This document shows positions 1-7,904 of a DNA stretch of 64,000 nt, one piece after another. The notes beneath the pieces are model-generated. The model was not told the DNA's origin, ran no database searches, and saw only the letters and a program-made list of their open reading frames with translations. Location of the stretch: the NCBI RefSeq assembly GCF_900109295.1, contig NZ_FOIZ01000001.1, positions 62,001-126,000 on the forward strand, written 5' to 3'. How positions within the stretch are numbered: the first letter of the stretch is position 1; each line of letters opens with the position of its first letter. The DNA comes from Cognatiyoonia koreensis. Its GTDB lineage: Bacteria > Pseudomonadota > Alphaproteobacteria > Rhodobacterales > Rhodobacteraceae. Position numbers and translations under genes: made by a program.

Positions 1-76
1 TGATCAGGTAGACCACAAGGATGATAAAGGCGGCGAGCCCGCCAAACAGAAAAATGGTGCCTTTGTTATCGCCCAT
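1..76 (-). CDS. Partial membrane protein (5' end only), possibly DUF4350-like
   Basis: The first 25 codons of a minus-strand gene that leaves the window at base 1. It begins MGDNKGTIFLFGGLAAF and continues into a hydrophobic stretch, so an N-terminal membrane segment is clear. The start overlaps the end of the DUF4129-like gene by 11 bases, which suggests translational coupling in one operon. In related bacteria DUF4129 genes are often followed by a DUF4350 gene and then a MoxR ATPase gene; assigning DUF4350 here is inference from that order, because too little sequence is present to recognise a domain. Confidence 0.55.
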   Translation of the reverse strand, partial: MGDNKGTIFLFGGLAAFIILVVYLI

Positions 77-833
77 TGCGGCCTCCTGCATTCAGGATGT
101 CCGCACCGTCGTTCAGGGCGCTTTGGTAACTGTTGTCGTCGATGTCCCGCCCACCGTAGTGAACAAGTTCGGTCTGCATCAAAAGACGGCGAAGTTGCTG
201 GAAGCGCGGCCAGTTCGTGGGCAAACGGCCAAGCGCCTCGCGCTCCGTGTCGGCGCGGCGGAAATGGGTGTCTGTTGCTTCTGCCGCCCGCAAGAGGCAA
301 TAGCGTAGCAGCAGGATCAAAGCCTCGCGTCGGTCGCTCATCGCCTTGATCCGGCTTAGCAGGTCGCCTTCAGGAATGTCGTCAGGACGCAGCCCCCAGC
401 TTTCGGTTGGTGTTTTCTTGCGACTGCCGTCCTTGGGTTCGCCGCGCATCAAGGTGCCACCGGCCCCGAATTTCAGGAATAGGAACAGCAGAACAACAAA
501 GAACAACACCACAAAGAAGACGCCGAAACCGCTTCCGCCGAGCGGCAGGTAAATGCCGTCGCGTTCACGTACCGGCTCAGTCGGGCGTGCCGTATCGTTA
601 TCGTCGAGCAGATTTCGGGTGGTTTCGTCGACATAATTCAGGTCGGCACGAATGCGGTCGCCCGCGATTGCGTCGCGGTAAGCGTCACCTTGGTCTACCG
701 TCGGCGGGTCGATGTAGGAGATTGCGTTGTCCTGTGCCCGTGCAAGACTGGCCGCGCTAGAAAGCGCAATGAGCAGGGCAAAAAGGACGGGGAACTGACG
801 CACCTGAAAGGTGCGCCAGAAGATCTGCGGCAT
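66..833 (-). CDS. DUF4129-like membrane protein
   Basis: A 255-residue protein. It has an N-terminal signal peptide (hydrophobic run then ASLARAQ at about 28-34), a periplasmic stretch, and one strong transmembrane segment near residues 100-122 (GVFFVVLFFVVLLFLFLKF). A soluble C-terminal part contains REALILLLRYCLLRAAE, LPTNWP and LVHYGGRDI. This layout and the C-terminal motif pattern match the DUF4129 family, found with DUF4350, MoxR and DUF58 genes in operons of unknown envelope-related role. The next gene on the strand (DUF805) ends directly against its start codon, and the downstream membrane gene overlaps its end. The function is unknown; the family call rests on recognition only. Confidence 0.7.
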   Translation of the reverse strand: MPQIFWRTFQVRQFPVLFALLIALSSAASLARAQDNAISYIDPPTVDQGDAYRDAIAGDRIRADLNYVDETTRNLLDDNDTARPTEPVRERDGIYLPLGGSGFGVFFVVLFFVVLLFLFLKFGAGGTLMRGEPKDGSRKKTPTESWGLRPDDIPEGDLLSRIKAMSDRREALILLLRYCLLRAAEATDTHFRRADTEREALGRLPTNWPRFQQLRRLLMQTELVHYGGRDIDDNSYQSALNDGADILNAGGRNGR

Positions 834-1298
834 TTAGTTGAAAACGTCCGCATCGCTGGACCCAAGCGGGTCGGGGCCAAAGTTGTTTGGACCATCTGTG
901 CCCTTGAGAATCGTGATCACAAGGATCGCGATGCTGGCAAGGAAACCAACAAATGGGATCAAGCCGGCGATAATGCCGCCAAGATACCACCAACCGGAAA
1001 GGTTGTAGTCGTGAAAGCGGCGTACCGTGACGGAAATCAGCGGCAGGATCATTCCCAGCATCACGATCAAGAAGATGATGCCGAAGATTCCAAGGCTCGC
1101 GGCCGCGCCGGGTGCAAGTTCGCCGTTTTGATCGAATGCCCCTGACAGGCCTCCGGTCAATGCCATCAGCAGGACAAGTCCAAGCACGATGAGCAGATAG
1201 AACAACTGGAACCACCAGTATTCAGACCGTGGAGCGCGTCCGGAGAACGTCGCGTATTTTTCCCGGAGGCACGTTCTGATTGATTCAGAGAAGGTCAT
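834..1298 (-). CDS. DUF805 family inner-membrane protein
   Basis: A 154-residue integral membrane protein. It opens with the family's typical amphipathic region (CLREKYATFSGRAPRSEYWW) and then has about four hydrophobic segments. The RRFHDYNLSGWW motif near residues 95-105 and a C-terminal GTDGPNNFGPDPLG tail are hallmarks of DUF805 (YhaH-type) proteins. Its stop codon abuts the start of the DUF4129-like gene, so the three minus-strand genes at the window start probably form one operon. The region upstream holds a TTAA-N7-TTAA box shared with the divergent c-di-GMP gene. The biochemical role of DUF805 is not established. Confidence 0.9.
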   Translation of the reverse strand: MTFSESIRTCLREKYATFSGRAPRSEYWWFQLFYLLIVLGLVLLMALTGGLSGAFDQNGELAPGAAASLGIFGIIFLIVMLGMILPLISVTVRRFHDYNLSGWWYLGGIIAGLIPFVGFLASIAILVITILKGTDGPNNFGPDPLGSSDADVFN

Positions 1299-1336
1299 TT
1301 CATTTTCCTATGTGATCGTAAAACAAGGTTAAGCGG

Positions 1337-1351
1337 TTAAGCTAAGATTAA
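1337..1351. promoter_or_regulatory. Putative CtrA binding box (TTAA-N7-TTAA)
   Basis: The sequence TTAAGCTAAGATTAA is an exact match to the CtrA full-site consensus TTAA-N7-TTAA. A further TTAA lies just upstream in GGTTAAGCGG (about 1329-1334). It sits between the divergent DUF805 gene (start at 1298) and the MHYT-GGDEF-EAL gene (start at 1544), so it could control either. CtrA binding is inferred from the motif and from the known role of CtrA in motility and c-di-GMP genes of Rhodobacterales. Confidence 0.5.
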
Positions 1352-1543
1352 ATTATGTCACCGATTTGGCGCTGTTAAGGAATATCCGAAACGCGGGACG
1401 GTTGGAACGACATTCTGTGTGAACCATTGCAAAAATATCAACATTTAGCCGTTTTCACCACGATTTTCGAATTTTTTGGGCTATGCACCAATTCTTAGTA
1501 TTGACCGTGAAGTATGGCGCTCAGCTTGAGTTCCGGGACCTGA

Positions 1544-3592
1544 ATGCACCGCGCCTTTGAAAGCCTGATTATCGAACATGACGCCCGGCTCGTTCTTGCG
1601 GCGGTGTGTCTATGCACGCTAGGGGCGGTCTTGGCGACTAGGCTGTTCATGCGGACACGACGGGTTCGCGCGAACAGGCTGGCCTTGCAGATCGGGCTTG
1701 CCAGTCTGATTGCTGGTACTTCAGTCTGGGCGACCCACTTCGTTGCGATGTTGGCCTATGATCCGCAGATCAATCACGCCTTTGATCTGATGCGCACCGC
1801 GCAATCGCTGCTGATCGTTCTGACAGGTATTGCTCTGTCGTTTCACATCGCCAGCAAGGGTCGCGGTTGGATTTACGTGGTCGCAAGCGGCACGCTGCTC
1901 GGTCTGAGCATTTCCAGCATGCACTACGTCGGCATGTCAGCCTATCGCGTCGCAGGAGAGGTCATCCATGATCACGGTTTCATGGTTGCCTCGGTTCTGC
2001 TGTCGGCAGTGTTTGGGTGCCTGACGATCCATCGTTTGCTTCACCCGACGACACGCTACTGCTGGATGGGCGGCGCATTCGCAATGGTGTTGCTGACAAT
2101 CACAGTGCATTTCACCGGTATGGCGGCACTTGAAATCCGGCCCGACCCGTCAGTCCAGATTCCGTTTCAATGGGTGTCAGATACGGTAATGGGCGTCATC
2201 GTCATGACTGTCGTGTTATTCCTGTTCCTGATTGGTTTTGGCGGTTTCCTGATTGAAATCAAAATTGCAGAGGAAACGCGCACATTGGTGCGCAATGCGG
2301 CACTTTTTGACTCTCTTACGCATCTTCCGAACCGGGCCAATCTGCAAATTTGCCTGAAGGAATTTGCGCAGGACGTCACGCAGAACCTGAAAAAACCGTT
2401 TGCTGTTTTGACCATCGATATCGACCGCTTCCGGTTGATAAACGCGCGCATGGGAAACGCAACGGGGGATGCCGTTCTGGACGAAATTGCGTCCCGTTTG
2501 CGCTGCTTCGCGCTTTCCGAGGATTTCCTCGCACGGACAAGCAGCGACGAATTTGTGCTGATCAAAACAGGCATGTCGGCCCAGGACTCAGTCGATGCCA
2601 GCGCAAGGGCGATCGGCGACGCGCTGACCCAACCGCTCGAGCTGATTTCCGGCCCGTTAGAGGTGACAGTTAGCATCGGTAGCGCCCGCTGCCCGCACGA
2701 TGCGGCTTTGCCCTATGATTTGCTGCAAAAATCGCAATACGCAATGAAACAGGCCAAGGCCGATCACGATGGCAAGATCTGCCACTATGATGCTGTCATG
2801 GATCAAAAAAGCCGCGAACATGATGCGCTCGTTTCTGATCTGCGGAAGGCGCTTGTGAACAACCAGTTCTTCCTGAACTTTCAGCAACAGAACGATATCC
2901 GTTCGCGCGATGTTACCGGTTTTGAGGTGCTTTGCCGCTGGCGTCATCCGGTGCGCGGGCTTGTGCCGCCATCTGTATTCATTCCGATCGCGGAAGATTA
3001 CGGGCTAATTAAAAACCTTGGGATCTGGGTCTTGCGCGAAGCCTGCAATGAAGCCGTGCAATGGGAACATCCGTACCGGATCGCCGTCAACGTCGCACCG
3101 CAGCAGCTCTCACAGCCTGATTTTGTCGATCTCGTTGACGATATTCTGGCAACTTCAGGACTGTCGCCCGAACGGCTCGAACTGGAAATCACCGAAGCCA
3201 GTATCATCGACGATCAGACCAATGTTCTTGCGGTCATGCACCGCCTGAAAAAGCGCGGCATCAGTATCGCCATGGATGATTTTGGCACCGGTTATTCATC
3301 GCTTGCCGCCTTGCAGATCTTTCCGTTCGACAAGATCAAGATCGACAGCAGTTTTATCCGCGATGTGTATTGTGATCCGCAAAAGGCGGCGATCGTACGA
3401 TCAACCCTGCTCCTTGGCGCGTCGCTCGGTATCCCTGTGCTCGCGGAAGGGATCGAAAACGCGGCAGAGCGGGACTTTCTCGCTCAGGAACGCTGCTGCG
3501 AGGCCCAAGGTTTCTTCTTTGGCCATCCCATGGACCGCAATGACGTGCGCGCGATTACGGGTTATGCGGCGGGGTTGCAGCAGGCAGGCTAG
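1544..3592 (+). CDS. MHYT-GGDEF-EAL cyclic-di-GMP signalling protein
   Basis: A 682-residue membrane sensor of c-di-GMP metabolism. The N-terminal roughly 240 residues form an MHYT domain, with motifs ATHFVAM, SSMHYVGM and VHFTGM near residues 62, 123 and 187 on membrane helices. A GGDEF domain follows (SLTHLPNRANL near 260), but its active-site loop reads SSDEF instead of GGDEF near residue 332. The C-terminal EAL domain keeps the catalytic set: EVLCRW near 459, NVAPQQL, LELEITEA, DDFGTGYSSL near 578, KIKIDSSFI, AEGIE and QGFFFG. The likely net activity is phosphodiesterase, with the GGDEF domain regulatory or inactive (inference). The 3' end overlaps a convergent transporter gene by 38 bases, and a CtrA-type box lies about 200 bases upstream. 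Confidence 0.93.
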   Translation: MHRAFESLIIEHDARLVLAAVCLCTLGAVLATRLFMRTRRVRANRLALQIGLASLIAGTSVWATHFVAMLAYDPQINHAFDLMRTAQSLLIVLTGIALSFHIASKGRGWIYVVASGTLLGLSISSMHYVGMSAYRVAGEVIHDHGFMVASVLLSAVFGCLTIHRLLHPTTRYCWMGGAFAMVLLTITVHFTGMAALEIRPDPSVQIPFQWVSDTVMGVIVMTVVLFLFLIGFGGFLIEIKIAEETRTLVRNAALFDSLTHLPNRANLQICLKEFAQDVTQNLKKPFAVLTIDIDRFRLINARMGNATGDAVLDEIASRLRCFALSEDFLARTSSDEFVLIKTGMSAQDSVDASARAIGDALTQPLELISGPLEVTVSIGSARCPHDAALPYDLLQKSQYAMKQAKADHDGKICHYDAVMDQKSREHDALVSDLRKALVNNQFFLNFQQQNDIRSRDVTGFEVLCRWRHPVRGLVPPSVFIPIAEDYGLIKNLGIWVLREACNEAVQWEHPYRIAVNVAPQQLSQPDFVDLVDDILATSGLSPERLELEITEASIIDDQTNVLAVMHRLKKRGISIAMDDFGTGYSSLAALQIFPFDKIKIDSSFIRDVYCDPQKAAIVRSTLLLGASLGIPVLAEGIENAAERDFLAQERCCEAQGFFFGHPMDRNDVRAITGYAAGLQQAG

Positions 3593-4013
3593 GGCGGGGC
3601 GCATAGTTGACCCACATGCCCAGCAGGATCAGGGCGACACCGATAACGCGGGCGAGAAGATTACCACCCTGCCCAAGTAACAAATCCAAGAAAACGCCGG
3701 ACACCATCTGGCCTGCGATGATCAGCATCGCGGTCTGCGCCGCGCCGATCCGCGCGACCAGCCAGCTTGACAATGCGATGAAAATCACGCCGATCGGCCC
3801 GCCCAGATAGGCCCACAACGGTGTGTTTGCCGTACCCTCTAAAAAGAGACCGCCGAACGCCAAGGCGATCAGAGTCAGGAAAACAAAACCGACGATGTGG
3901 TTCCAGAAAGATGAATGCAGTGCAGAGGTCGACAGGGCGAGACGCCCGTTAATCTGTCGGCTGACCACGACCAGAACGCCTGCGATAAATGCGATTGCTG
4001 CAAAGCCGATCAT
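3555..4013 (-). CDS. DMT-type transporter, DUF606/YdcZ family (second of a pair)
   Basis: A 152-residue protein with about five hydrophobic helices. It begins MIGFAAIAFIAGVLVV and includes the conserved pattern WNHIVGFVFL and PLWAYLGGPIGVIFI, typical of the DUF606 (YdcZ) branch of the drug/metabolite transporter superfamily. Its start overlaps the stop of the preceding minus-strand gene by 4 bases (ATGA), and that gene encodes a related protein. The two are therefore likely to make a paired, possibly heterodimeric, transporter; the substrate cannot be read from the sequence. The 3' end runs 38 bases into the convergent c-di-GMP gene. Confidence 0.85.
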   Translation of the reverse strand: MIGFAAIAFIAGVLVVVSRQINGRLALSTSALHSSFWNHIVGFVFLTLIALAFGGLFLEGTANTPLWAYLGGPIGVIFIALSSWLVARIGAAQTAMLIIAGQMVSGVFLDLLLGQGGNLLARVIGVALILLGMWVNYAPRPSLPAATPPHNP

Positions 4014-4462
4014 GCCGCGCTACCCAAAAGAACCAGCACAAGTGCGCCGCTCAGGATCAGCGCAAGCGCGACCAGGTCGCGTGGTGTCGGCATATGTTTT
4101 GGCATCCCGAACATGCCACGCACGTCTGCCAGCAGACTGAAGGCGACCTGTCCTGCCAGCCCGACTGCAATCGTACCCGACAGAGCGAGGGCAGAATTCA
4201 TCGCCGCCGATGTCAGCATGACCGTCAGCGCGCCAGAGATCCCGCCGAGATAGGCCCAAAGAGGTACGGGACGCAGATTGGCCTTTGCAGGTCGCAGGAT
4301 CGCAAGAAAAAGCAGCGCTGCAACCGTCCCTGTCGCATGGGGTACCCAGGACGAAAACAGCAGGCTGCCGTGCACGGCAAGTGTGCCGTTAAACAGGATC
4401 ATCAAGGTGATCAGCCAGCCCGCACCAAAGGCAGTCGCAAGATACAGGCCCTGCTGGCGCAT
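4010..4462 (-). CDS. DMT-type transporter, DUF606/YdcZ family (first of a pair)
   Basis: A 150-residue membrane protein starting MRQQGLYLATAFGAGWL. The longer open frame upstream of this ATG runs through the end of the aldo/keto reductase gene and gives a non-membrane, arginine-rich stretch, so the start at 4462 is preferred. It carries the same family signature as its partner (PLWAYLGGISGALTVML) and about five hydrophobic helices. It overlaps the partner by 4 bases and begins 10 bases after the reductase gene ends, so the three genes probably form one transcript. Two adjacent homologous half-size transporters suggest a heteromeric carrier; the substrate is unknown. Confidence 0.83.
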   Translation of the reverse strand: MRQQGLYLATAFGAGWLITLMILFNGTLAVHGSLLFSSWVPHATGTVAALLFLAILRPAKANLRPVPLWAYLGGISGALTVMLTSAAMNSALALSGTIAVGLAGQVAFSLLADVRGMFGMPKHMPTPRDLVALALILSGALVLVLLGSAA

Positions 4463-4472
4463 CACTGCCGGA

Positions 4473-5516
4473 TCAGCCCGGTGCGTTATCAGAATTGGAC
4501 GACGCCGCCCAAAGATTGATTGCCTCGTCCTGGGCAAGCGCATCAATGGCTTGCAATTCGTCCGCGCTGAAGTCGAGGTTTTTGACCGCCCCGGCACAAT
4601 CGGTTATCTGGCTGGGCTTGCTTGCACCGATCAGGGCCGTTGTGATCCCGCCATCGCGCAGAACCCATGCAATCGCCATCTGTGCCAGCGTCTGTCCGCG
4701 GTTTTCGGCAATGGCGTTGAGTTCGCGGATCTTCGTGATCGCCGCCTCGGTAATAAAGCCTTCTTTCAGCGATTTGCCCTGTGCGGCGCGGCTGTCCTCG
4801 GGGATGCCATTCAGATACTTCGTCGTCAGCATGCCTTGGGCCAGCGGCGTGAACGCAATGGACCCAATCCCGAGGTCGCCCAAAGTGTCTTTGAGTCCGT
4901 CGGTTTCGACCCAGCGATTGAACATGTTATAGCTTGGCTGGTGGATCAGACAGGGCGTTCCCAAATCGTTTAGGATGGCCGCCGCCTCACGCGTTTTTTC
5001 GGAATTATAGCTGCTGATCCCGGCGTAAAGCGCCTTACCCGACCGCACGATCTGATCCAACGCGCCCATCGTTTCTTCCAATGGTGTGTCTGGATCGAAG
5101 CGGTGTGAATAGAAGATGTCGACGTAATCCAGCCCCATCCGTTTCAGCGATGCATCGCAAGAAGATATCAGGTATTTGCGGCTTCCCATTTCACCATACG
5201 GCCCCGGCCACATCCGGTAACCGGCCTTGGATGAAATGATCAGTTCGTCACGATATCCGCGAAAATCGGTTCTCAGGATTTCGCCGAATGCCTCTTCGGC
5301 GCTGCCCGGTGGCGGGCCATAGTTGTTGGCTAGGTCGAAATGCGTAATGCCATGATCAAAAGCGGTCTGGCACATGGCGCGTTTTACATCATGTGGCGTA
5401 TCGCCACCGAAATTGTGCCACAGGCCAAGTGAAATCGCAGGCAGGTCCACACCCGACCGGCCGCAGCGGCGATAGACCATGTTTTCGTAACGATTTTCGG
5501 CGGGGGTATAAGGCAT
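4473..5516 (-). CDS. Aldo/keto reductase (L-glyceraldehyde 3-phosphate reductase type)
   Basis: A 347-residue NADPH-dependent aldo/keto reductase. Visible family features are the substrate-site FDLANNYGPPPG (Asp and Tyr of the catalytic set), SSKAGYRMWPGPYG (Lys), DIFYSHRFDPDTP (His) and the C-terminal nucleotide-binding LIGASKPSQI. The loop with GPPPG and MWPGPYGE is typical of the YghZ/MgrA group, which reduces L-glyceraldehyde 3-phosphate and methylglyoxal, so detoxification of reactive aldehydes is the likely role. The start is supported by GGAG eight bases upstream. It leads a three-gene minus-strand operon with the two small transporters and diverges from rpsD. Confidence 0.88.
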   Translation of the reverse strand: MPYTPAENRYENMVYRRCGRSGVDLPAISLGLWHNFGGDTPHDVKRAMCQTAFDHGITHFDLANNYGPPPGSAEEAFGEILRTDFRGYRDELIISSKAGYRMWPGPYGEMGSRKYLISSCDASLKRMGLDYVDIFYSHRFDPDTPLEETMGALDQIVRSGKALYAGISSYNSEKTREAAAILNDLGTPCLIHQPSYNMFNRWVETDGLKDTLGDLGIGSIAFTPLAQGMLTTKYLNGIPEDSRAAQGKSLKEGFITEAAITKIRELNAIAENRGQTLAQMAIAWVLRDGGITTALIGASKPSQITDCAGAVKNLDFSADELQAIDALAQDEAINLWAASSNSDNAPG

Positions 5517-5585
5517 GTCGCAACTCCATCTCTTTGCGCGCTAACATAGCAAAGGGATGCGAAAGCTCCACCGCGATTTCGGCTG

Positions 5586-5613
5586 TTGACTCCTTATGCT
5601 GCACCCTTATAAG
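5586..5613 (+). promoter_or_regulatory. Probable housekeeping promoter of rpsD
   Basis: A TTGACT -35 element at 5586-5591 and a TATAAG -10 element at 5608-5613 are separated by 16 bases. This gives a start of transcription near 5620 and a leader of about 100 bases before rpsD. The leader contains room for autoregulation by S4, as known in enteric bacteria, but no specific structure was identified. Confidence 0.6.
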
Positions 5614-5720
5614 CCGCGCATTCATTGGTGTTGGTGGTCCGGGCAACCGGGACCCTGTCGCCGCGGCAAAATCCGCGGAAAGGACAACGCCCTTCGCAAG
5701 CAAAAGAAGGAGATCAGCGT

Positions 5721-6341
5721 ATGACTAAACGTACCGCTGCCAAGTACAAAATTGACCGCCGGATGGGCGAAAACATCTGGGGTCGTCCAAAGTCACCCGT
5801 CAACCGTCGTGAATATGGCCCCGGCCAGCATGGTCAGCGCCGCAAAGGCAAACTGTCCGACTTCGGCATCCAGCTGCGCGCCAAGCAGAAGCTCAAGGGT
5901 TACTATGGCGACCTGACCGAAAAGCAGTTCCGCCGCATCTATGCAGAAGCCGAACGTGTAAAGGGTGACACTGGTGAGAATCTCATCGGTCTGCTGGAGC
6001 GTCGTCTCGACGCAGTGGTCTACCGTGCCAAGTTCGTCCCAACTGTTTTTGCAGCACGGCAGTTCGTGAACCACGGCCACGTGACCGTGAATGGCAAGCG
6101 CGTGAACATCCCGTCCTACCGCGTCAAGGAAGGCGACGTGATCGAAGTACGTCAGAAGTCCAAGCAACTGGAGCTGGTCCTTGTCGCATCCCAGCTGCCA
6201 GAGCGTGACGTGCCTGACTACATGGCCGTTGATCACTCCAAGATGACTTGCGAATTTGTGCGCACACCAACATTGGGCGATGTACCGTACCCTGTCACGA
6301 TGGAGCCAAACCTCGTAGTCGAATTCTACGCCAAGAACTAA
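5721..6341 (+). CDS. rpsD: 30S ribosomal protein S4
   Basis: A 206-residue protein matching alphaproteobacterial S4: [20 protein letters not shown] at the N-terminus, [17 protein letters not shown], then the S4 RNA-binding domain ([40 protein letters not shown]) near residues 95-135. S4 is a primary 16S rRNA-binding protein that nucleates assembly of the small subunit body. The start at 5721 is preferred over an in-frame upstream codon because AAGGAG lies at the right distance and the extension does not match the family. The gene stands alone here with its own promoter and a strong terminator. Confidence 0.98.
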   Translation: MTKRTAAKYKIDRRMGENIWGRPKSPVNRREYGPGQHGQRRKGKLSDFGIQLRAKQKLKGYYGDLTEKQFRRIYAEAERVKGDTGENLIGLLERRLDAVVYRAKFVPTVFAARQFVNHGHVTVNGKRVNIPSYRVKEGDVIEVRQKSKQLELVLVASQLPERDVPDYMAVDHSKMTCEFVRTPTLGDVPYPVTMEPNLVVEFYAKN

Positions 6342-6683
6342 TCGGTTCTTGCAGAGATTTCAGAAAGGCCGCGCCTCCGGGTGCGGCCTTTCTTGATTGT
6401 GTGCTCGGTTATTCCAAGCCCTTGAATTCTCAACTTGTTTCGCGCGAATCCTTTCTTGTCCTGGATTTCCGGCTCGTAATTAGACGCCAAACGGCCGTCG
6501 CTGATGGACGTGATTTAAGTGGCCATCGGGACCCGCTCTGACCCGGCATGATCACCACCGTACCCACGATCTTCTTCCGCTGTCTGTCCGCCGTGTGAGA
6601 AATTGCCCGCGCCAATCGGTGACGTTTTCAGGACAGCCAATGCGGCCTTTTGTGGTATTCTTGGCTGAAAAGGGGGGTGTGTC
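6342..6683. other. Intergenic region after rpsD
   Basis: 342 bases without a convincing gene. The rpsD terminator occupies the first part. The rest shows no recognised RNA, repeat or conserved promoter; a purine-rich AAAAGGGGGG just before 6684 is the ribosome binding site of the next gene. Confidence 0.6.
6362..6397 (+). terminator. Rho-independent terminator after rpsD
   Basis: An 11-bp perfect stem (AGAAAGGCCGC at 6362-6372 with GCGGCCTTTCT at 6383-6393) with a 10-base loop begins 20 bases after the rpsD stop. The T-rich end of the stem and TTCTTG serve as the U tract. Confidence 0.85.
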
Positions 6684-7835
6684 ATGCCTATTACGCTTCT
6701 GATCGGAACGACCAAAGGTGCATTTTTGGCGACCAACAGCGGTGACCGCAGCGCATGGGAACTAAGCGGCCCGCATTGTGACGGCTGGTCCATCAACCAC
6801 ATGGCAGGTGACCCCGAAACCGGCACGATCTGGGCCGGTGGCGGTGGCGACTGGTTCGGTGCCGGCGTGTGGAAATCGACCGACAGCGGCGCAACATGGA
6901 CGCTGACAAAGCTTTGCAAAGGCCAGATGGATGACTGGGCGGCGAATGATGCTGACTTTGCGGCGATGATCGGCTGGACCGATACGCCACCTCCGTTTAG
7001 TGATGATTTCACACAAATCTGGTCGCTCGCCCACACGTTTGGCACACTATATGCGGGTGCCAAACCCGCATGCTTGCTGAAGAGCACTGATATGGGGCAG
7101 ACGTGGACCAAGGTCGAAGGTCTGACAAATCATCCTTCTGCAGAAAGTTGGGAAGGGGGCGCAGCCGGTCTGACACTGCATTCCATCGTGCCTGATCCGG
7201 CGAATCCGAAAAAATTGTGGGTCGGCATTTCTGCAGCTGGAGTCTTTGCAACAGAGGACGAAGGCCAGACGTGGGAGCGACGCAACCGGCTGTCCAATGC
7301 CGAAGCCTGCGCCCATCACGATCACCCTGCTGCCCCTCGCGATGGTGAAACGGGTCACTGCGTGCACAACATGGTGCGGGCCCCGGGCGACAGTGACATC
7401 CTGTACCAGCAAAACCATCACGGCGTCTGGCGATCCAGCGATGGCGGACGTAGCTGGGATGACATCAATGAAGGGCTGCCCTCGACATTCGGCTTTCCGA
7501 TCCGCGTGCATCCCCGCGACCCTGACACGATCTGGACACTTCCGCTGAATGGTGACATGGCCGGACGCTATCCCCCCGATGCAGCCGCCGCGGTCTGGCG
7601 GTCGCGCGATGGCGGGCAAAGCTGGGAAGACATGCGCGAGGGGCTGCCGCAGAAAAACTGTTTCTTTACCGTCCTGCGTCAGGGCATGGCGGGCGACACG
7701 CAAGATCCGGCGGGACTCTACTTTGGCACCAATTCAGGTTCTGTCTTTGCGACCCGGGATGAAGGGGACAGCTGGAGCGAGGTCGCCGCACATTTGCCCA
7801 CCGTGTTGTCTGTCGAGGTGATGGAAACAGCCTGA
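6684..7835 (+). CDS. Asp-box (BNR) repeat beta-propeller protein
   Basis: A 383-residue protein with six Asp-box motifs (S/T-x-D-x-G-x-T/S-W): near residues 65 (STDSGATW), 134 (STDMGQTW), 190 (TEDEGQTW), 251 (SSDGGRSW), 307 (SRDGGQSW) and 358 (TRDEGDSW). These predict a six-bladed propeller of the sialidase/sortilin-like fold. No signal peptide is present, so it is probably cytoplasmic, and the catalytic arginine triad of true sialidases is not evident. Annotation pipelines often call such proteins exo-alpha-sialidase or glycosyl hydrolase, but the activity is not supported here. Ribosome binding site GGGGGG; the next gene, homospermidine synthase, is 69 bases downstream. Confidence 0.85.
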   Translation: MPITLLIGTTKGAFLATNSGDRSAWELSGPHCDGWSINHMAGDPETGTIWAGGGGDWFGAGVWKSTDSGATWTLTKLCKGQMDDWAANDADFAAMIGWTDTPPPFSDDFTQIWSLAHTFGTLYAGAKPACLLKSTDMGQTWTKVEGLTNHPSAESWEGGAAGLTLHSIVPDPANPKKLWVGISAAGVFATEDEGQTWERRNRLSNAEACAHHDHPAAPRDGETGHCVHNMVRAPGDSDILYQQNHHGVWRSSDGGRSWDDINEGLPSTFGFPIRVHPRDPDTIWTLPLNGDMAGRYPPDAAAAVWRSRDGGQSWEDMREGLPQKNCFFTVLRQGMAGDTQDPAGLYFGTNSGSVFATRDEGDSWSEVAAHLPTVLSVEVMETA

Positions 7836-7904
7836 CGCCCCCTTTTGCACCGCGCCTGAATCGCCTATCACGTCGCGCAATCGACGCGAGGGAAGGGGCA
7901 GCGC

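Noticed and set aside
5614..5720. Structured S4 autoregulation site in the rpsD leader
   Set aside because: A leader of this length could hold one, but I could not identify a pseudoknot or conserved element by eye.
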